DNA of 64,000 bases from an uncultured Ignavibacteriota bacterium (GTDB taxonomy: Bacteria; Bacteroidota; Ignavibacteria; Palsa-1295), in NCBI GenBank assembly GCA_903900335.1, contig CAIUMP010000004.1, positions 62,001 through 126,000 on the forward strand, written 5' to 3'. The notes below the pieces were generated by a model. The model made no database searches and was not told the DNA's origin. It worked only from the letters and a program-made list of their open reading frames with translations. Of the stretch, positions 60,240 to 64,000 are shown piece after piece (position 1 is the stretch's first letter; every line of letters starts with the position of its first letter). The position numbers and the translations under genes are program-made.

Positions 60240-61760
60240 CTAACCAATAGCCGGCGAGAGAACAGCGTCGTGCTTCCGGCGTGCTCCCACGATCTGCTCC
60301 CAGACCCAAGGGTAAGGCATTGCCTGTACCGACTCGACATCGGCGTTCGGGAGAGACTCAATCTCTGCCAGCACCAGGGCGACCTCATTGAGCGCCTCTT
60401 TTTCAGCGAGAAGGTATCGGTCCAGCAGAAGCAGCAATTTGAGGAACAATGTGGTCTGCTCGCTGCCGATCGGCACCAGGTTGCGAGCGATATAGGTACG
60501 AAGCTTGTCGATCTTTTCAAAAATGGCCTTCTCATCCCCATCCTTTATCCACACAAGTAGCTGAAGGATCAGAAGTGAAACATTGAATCCAGCTTTGTCC
60601 GGCGACAAGTGCGGCACCCACTGCCGGACATCCTTTGGCCCATTGTAGGCGATGCTGTCGCCGCTTAGTAATTTTCCAAACGGTGAATAGATCTCCCACC
60701 GTTCGCGCACCGAATCACTTTGAACATCGAAGCGGGGATGCTGAGTTACCTCCCTGGCCAGCGTGGAGGCTCGCTCAAAATCCTCGGTGTGCATCGCAAT
60801 CAAAAACGCATACTCCTGATACACAAACCAGTTGTTCTCGCCGGTCATCTCCAATGACTCGCAGGACGCGATGGCGGACGCTGCTTCTGAATAATCGCGC
60901 AAATGAAAAGCACACTTCAGCCGCTTAACCACCCAACGATAGGAAAGAAATCGATTTGCGAATTTAGGGTTGGCCGCAATGAGCGCCTCCGCATCAACGC
61001 AAACTCTGAGCGCGTCGCGTGAATGCATCTCGATTTGGGCCACCGCCCCCCTTATTTGAAGAGCTGCCAGAGCAAGACCAAATGTCTTGAACCGGTCTCG
61101 GTCAACTTCGACCTCCACAAGTCTTTCGCGGAGCGAAACTGCAAGCCAGGGCTTCTCGGCAGAGGAGCGAGCAAAATGTACTTCGACAGACTCCATCGCC
61201 ATCCTTGCCCGCTGCGTTGCTTCGAATAGGTCAAGGTACAGCCGATATTGCTCTGAGTACTTCTTGTGTTTGGGGATATCCCCTTGAAGTGTTGCATCCT
61301 CCCGCAGGGACATCGCAAACTCCATCGCATTCAGCCAGAACTCGAACTCGACGGCGAATTTGAGAGCTTTGCGCGCAAGCCGCGTCCCCAATTTTCGAGA
61401 TCCATATTGGAGTGTGCGCTCGACCGTGAAGCGATCCACATCGCTTTTCTGGCGAGCCTGACTGGAGGCAGAATGACCGGCACGTTTCGGGTCGAGAAGA
61501 AAAAGGGTATTCTGTAAACGCTTCGTCAAATCCGTTCGAAGCATTTGGTACGCGTCATCCCTCGCCGATTCGTATCCCAACGCCTTTGCAATCCCATCCT
61601 CATTACCCGTCTGGTCCTGAACGATGAGGTGGAACAGACGCGCGTAGGCCGGAGCGCCCTCATGGAGCGTCCATTCGGAAAAAATCTTGGTCCTTGTGGG
61701 AGGGGCGCGTCTTGCTATACGCACCCATTCGCGGACTTCTTCAAAAGCGAATTCTGGCAT
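60240..61760 (-). CDS. Long helical protein, function unknown
   Basis: The product has 506 residues from ATG 61760 (MPEFAFEEVREWVRIARRAP); an ATG at 61847 is in frame but its extra 29 residues look non-conserved. It is almost wholly alpha-helical with TPR-like pairs (DYSEAASAIASCESLEMTGENN, DFERASTLAREVTQHP, KIDKLRTYIARNLV). There is no signal peptide and no catalytic motif. I do not recognise a family, but tetratricopeptide-like scaffolds of this size occur in Bacteroidota. It lies outside the transposon and was probably adjacent to the ATP-grasp gene before the insertion. Confidence 0.75.
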   Translation of the reverse strand: MPEFAFEEVREWVRIARRAPPTRTKIFSEWTLHEGAPAYARLFHLIVQDQTGNEDGIAKALGYESARDDAYQMLRTDLTKRLQNTLFLLDPKRAGHSASSQARQKSDVDRFTVERTLQYGSRKLGTRLARKALKFAVEFEFWLNAMEFAMSLREDATLQGDIPKHKKYSEQYRLYLDLFEATQRARMAMESVEVHFARSSAEKPWLAVSLRERLVEVEVDRDRFKTFGLALAALQIRGAVAQIEMHSRDALRVCVDAEALIAANPKFANRFLSYRWVVKRLKCAFHLRDYSEAASAIASCESLEMTGENNWFVYQEYAFLIAMHTEDFERASTLAREVTQHPRFDVQSDSVRERWEIYSPFGKLLSGDSIAYNGPKDVRQWVPHLSPDKAGFNVSLLILQLLVWIKDGDEKAIFEKIDKLRTYIARNLVPIGSEQTTLFLKLLLLLDRYLLAEKEALNEVALVLAEIESLPNADVESVQAMPYPWVWEQIVGARRKHDAVLSPAIG

Positions 61761-61982
61761 TTTTGGGCGATTATTGAAGGTGCAAAGATACGGAACGATG
61801 GGGAAACGGCCATAAAATAGGGAGTCTCCGTCTTGCCCTGAGAGCAAAAGTGCTATTGACTGAACCGTGCAATGCGAATATATTGGCTACCGTGACTTGA
61901 CGCGCTCTCCCGAGGAAGGTCCTCCGGCAAGAGTTGCGAGCAATTCAAACTCATTCAAGGAAGCCCTGATGAAGCCGTTCAT

Positions 61983-62045
61983 GTCATTCCCGCGAAAGCG
62001 GGAATCCATACTCCGGGCCTGGATTCCCGCTTTCGCGGGAATGAC
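61983..62045. repeat. Palindromic element with 26-bp perfect arms
   Basis: GTCATTCCCGCGAAAGCGGG... (61983-62008) and its exact complement at 62020-62045 flank an 11-base loop. Each arm is itself a hairpin (CCCGC-GAAA-GCGGG). This TCATTCCCGCGAAAGCGGGAAT type is a widespread dispersed intergenic repeat in many bacteria. No gene occurs in the 61761-62094 gap. Confidence 0.85.
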
Positions 62046-62094
62046 AGAGTCGGAGCGATAACTTGATCAGAGATTCCTCCTATATAACCTCCTC

Positions 62095-62433
62095 ATGAAA
62101 AAACTAATCATTCTCGCATTCGGCATTCTGTGCCTGACCTGCTTCGCTTCCAGCGTGAGCGCCGATGGTACGCTCGTACTTCATAACGATTCCTCCTACG
62201 CACTGGGCACGGTAGCCGTCTCCGGGGCTGGCTTGCAATTGATTACCGTCTCGGCCCCCGGCGATTATCCGATCACGCTCTCCTCCATCAGCTCCATCAC
62301 AATTAACGGACAAACAGCCTACCCCTCCGATCCCGACACCCTACAACTCGCCAGCGGAGCGTGGGTCATCGTCGAGTGGGTGGCGGATGGAATAGAGGTG
62401 ATGGATGAACAGCAAACGGCAAGACCCTCCTAA
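62095..62433 (+). CDS. Small secreted protein, function unknown
   Basis: The product has 112 residues with a signal peptide (MKKLIILAFGILCLTCFASS then VSA). The mature part of about 88 residues is beta-rich (LVLHNDSSYALGTVAVSGAG, LSSISSITINGQTAYPSD), with the look of a small Ig-like or pilin-like domain. Just before the ATG is CCTCCTC rather than a Shine-Dalgarno. No family recognised. It is followed on the same strand by another small secreted protein. Confidence 0.65.
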   Translation: MKKLIILAFGILCLTCFASSVSADGTLVLHNDSSYALGTVAVSGAGLQLITVSAPGDYPITLSSISSITINGQTAYPSDPDTLQLASGAWVIVEWVADGIEVMDEQQTARPS

Positions 62434-62525
62434 ATTTTCCCGAAACGAGCACCTGCCGAAGCATACACTAATTCTTCCGTGCGACGGCGGGTGGCTCTTC
62501 AAAACCAAATCAAGAATAAGAGAAT

Positions 62526-63137
62526 ATGAAACTCATAAGTAAACTACTCGCGTTTCTTACAGTAATGGCAGCACTTGCCGCACTCCCATATTCCTCCAGG
62601 GCTCAATGTCCGGATGCCACGGGGCCCGCGCCCGATCCGGCGACGTGCCCATGGACCCCAGCTACAACATATAAGCAAGTTCCCGGCACAAGCTGCTGGG
62701 CGACAGTGCTTTATTGTTGGAGAAATTGCTCGACTGGTAATCAAGTATGGGTTTATGAAATCGATCCCGATCCCGGTGCCCCCTGCGATGCCCTCACACC
62801 TCAGCAACTAATTGATGGCGCTAGAGAAATCGGTCTAGAGGATGCATGCACAAATTTCGGCTTGAGTCCATGCTACAAGGGTTATCCAGCGCAAATCGTA
62901 ACCACATACTCTCCTTCCTGTTGGGTTGCTCACCTGAGTCTAACGAGCGGAATTCAATTGGAAGGCTGTGCTGCCTTTAGTTGCTATTGTGAACGGACCT
63001 GCGATGTGTGCGCACTTGGTGGTGGGCAGTTTTTAGTAACGAACTGTCACCATACGGGAGTGGGGTACTGCGATTGCCCTCCTGCGCCGATCACGCCATG
63101 GCCTATTGGTGAATGCTATTCGGTTCTATGCAATTGA
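62526..63137 (+). CDS. Cysteine-rich secreted protein
   Basis: The product has 203 residues with a signal peptide ending near SSRAQ. The mature chain carries 19 cysteines in a pattern of spaced single and paired residues (CWATVLYCWRNC, CAAFSCYCERTCDVC, CDCPPAP), so it is probably a disulfide-bonded extracellular protein. No known toxin or binding motif is evident. Its TGA overlaps the ATG of the next gene by one base, so the two are coupled. Confidence 0.7.
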   Translation: MKLISKLLAFLTVMAALAALPYSSRAQCPDATGPAPDPATCPWTPATTYKQVPGTSCWATVLYCWRNCSTGNQVWVYEIDPDPGAPCDALTPQQLIDGAREIGLEDACTNFGLSPCYKGYPAQIVTTYSPSCWVAHLSLTSGIQLEGCAAFSCYCERTCDVCALGGGQFLVTNCHHTGVGYCDCPPAPITPWPIGECYSVLCN

Positions 63138-64000
63138 TGAAAACGAATCGCTATTATTCGACATCAATTACTGTAGTGCTCTCGCTCCTGACAACTTTGT
63201 CAGGAGCGTCAGCCCAGTATCGTTGGCATGTAACGCATTCAGATCATGCCCTTAAGAGTGCGAAGGCCTACTACCAATACTCGTTTACTTCGGTTGACTG
63301 TTCAGGCGAGGTATGTACTGCAGCAGGTTTCGTGCTGGATTCCTCCATCCACGCCATTGGCCACACACGCATCATGTTCTTCCGCAGCACAGATGATGGT
63401 AGTAGTTGGGTCGAGCAGGATCCCGGTCTTCCGCTCCAGCGAGGTACACAGAACGAAATTCGCGTAGTTCAACAGATCGATTCGCTCAATGTGGTTGCTA
63501 TCGGAGACTCGGGCCTTATCGTGCGCACATCCGATGGCGGAAAGACATGGGAGAAGCAGAATTTCCACTCCTCAGAGTATGTAACGAATGTTCATTTCTC
63601 CGACCCCATGACGGGGGTCGCCATTCTAGATCGGCCAACCACTGGCCTTGCCTATGCTTGCGACATTCTGACTACGAATGACGGCGGAAACAATTGGCTT
63701 CTGGCACCATTCTCGCCCTTCCTTTTTGGCACAACATGCCACTCAGACGGCGGCGGAATATTTCGTGTGATCTCATACGACCAAGGGCCAGTGTACAAAA
63801 CCAATGACAATTGGAGTACCGTGGATTCCACGCCTCTCATTGTCCCTCAATCGGACTCCACCCATGTCTTGCGCTCCTTCAACTTCAGAGGGACGAATGA
63901 TTTGATAGGATTCGGCGTAAAACAAGTTGGCACAGTCGTACCGAGGGACAGTCGGACTTTCTTCACACGAAGCACAGATGGTGGGAGGCACTGGGGCTCG
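63137..64000 (+). CDS. Secreted Asp-box beta-propeller protein (3' end beyond window)
   Basis: The frame is open from ATG 63137 to the last base, 288 codons, with no stop. It has a signal peptide (TSITVVLSLLTTLSGASAQ). BNR-type Asp boxes recur: STDDGSSW, TSDGGKTW, TNDGGNNW and STDGGRHW. This is the same architecture as the 39890 protein (Ycf48/sortilin-like propeller), and a T9SS sorting domain may lie beyond the window. It overlaps the cysteine-rich gene by one base. Confidence 0.85.
   Translation, partial: MKTNRYYSTSITVVLSLLTTLSGASAQYRWHVTHSDHALKSAKAYYQYSFTSVDCSGEVCTAAGFVLDSSIHAIGHTRIMFFRSTDDGSSWVEQDPGLPLQRGTQNEIRVVQQIDSLNVVAIGDSGLIVRTSDGGKTWEKQNFHSSEYVTNVHFSDPMTGVAILDRPTTGLAYACDILTTNDGGNNWLLAPFSPFLFGTTCHSDGGGIFRVISYDQGPVYKTNDNWSTVDSTPLIVPQSDSTHVLRSFNFRGTNDLIGFGVKQVGTVVPRDSRTFFTRSTDGGRHWGS

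Noticed and set aside
59864-60541. Open frame spanning the right transposon end
   Set aside because: It lies antiparallel or out of frame inside two better-supported genes and crosses the TIR and target duplication.
60240-61760. 506-aa helical protein as transposon cargo
   Set aside because: The right terminal repeat and target duplication end at 59977, before this gene.

Overview
The window (about 52% GC by eye) looks like the chromosome of a free-living member of the Bacteroidota/Chlorobiota group, possibly the Kapaibacteriota side. This is inferred from C-terminal type IX secretion (T9SS) sorting domains, a PorV/PorQ-type outer-membrane protein, BshA (bacillithiol), many SPII lipoproteins and weak Shine-Dalgarno sequences. 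No rRNA or marker-gene comparison was possible.

Layout. 1-4.8 kb is an arginine operon: argB fused in frame to argF (5' end cut by the window), then argR, argG and argH. 4.9-9.7 kb holds a lipoprotein, a UvrD-type helicase, an FkbM methyltransferase and gatA. 10-21.7 kb is an envelope/secretion region: an arylsulfotransferase-like T9SS cargo, YceI, a TM2-domain protein, two divergent LamG + SGNH/sialate-esterase-like paralogues, and a tight Rieske / one-heme beta-barrel / cytochrome-lipoprotein cluster. 21.7-43.3 kb is mostly housekeeping: an ABM-like protein, a membrane metallopeptidase, YigZ, BshA, an M16 protease, PolA, SprT-like, PorV-like, a degenerate HisA-like TIM barrel, a Yip1-like membrane protein, SMC, a T9SS propeller protein and SpeA. 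43.4-48.6 kb holds lipoproteins and an ECF sigma factor overlapping a membrane protein that resembles an anti-sigma factor with a barrel-like tail. 48.7-53.5 kb holds tRNA-Gln, a decayed four-helix-bundle gene inside a perfect 27-bp inverted repeat, prs, rplY, pth, tRNA-Leu and a CDF transporter. 53.5-55.4 kb is a methyltransferase/ATP-grasp pair.

The most notable item is a complete transposable element at 55772-59969. It has 25-bp perfect terminal inverted repeats, a perfect 8-bp target duplication (CTTACAGC) and an IS1595-type transposase. Its cargo is a DUF262 (ParB/GmrSD-like) gene followed after one base by a HEPN nuclease-like gene, plus an XRE regulator and two unknown genes behind the transposase. 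It reads as a self-mobile putative defence or toxin module.

The right end (60.2-64 kb) has a long uncharacterised helical protein, a palindromic repeat, two small secreted proteins (one with 19 cysteines) and the start of an Asp-box propeller protein that runs out of the window. How the parts work together: the arginine operon feeds protein synthesis and the SpeA polyamine route. The Rieske/cytochrome cluster suggests envelope electron transfer. The T9SS cargoes and the PorV-like protein indicate a working T9SS encoded elsewhere.
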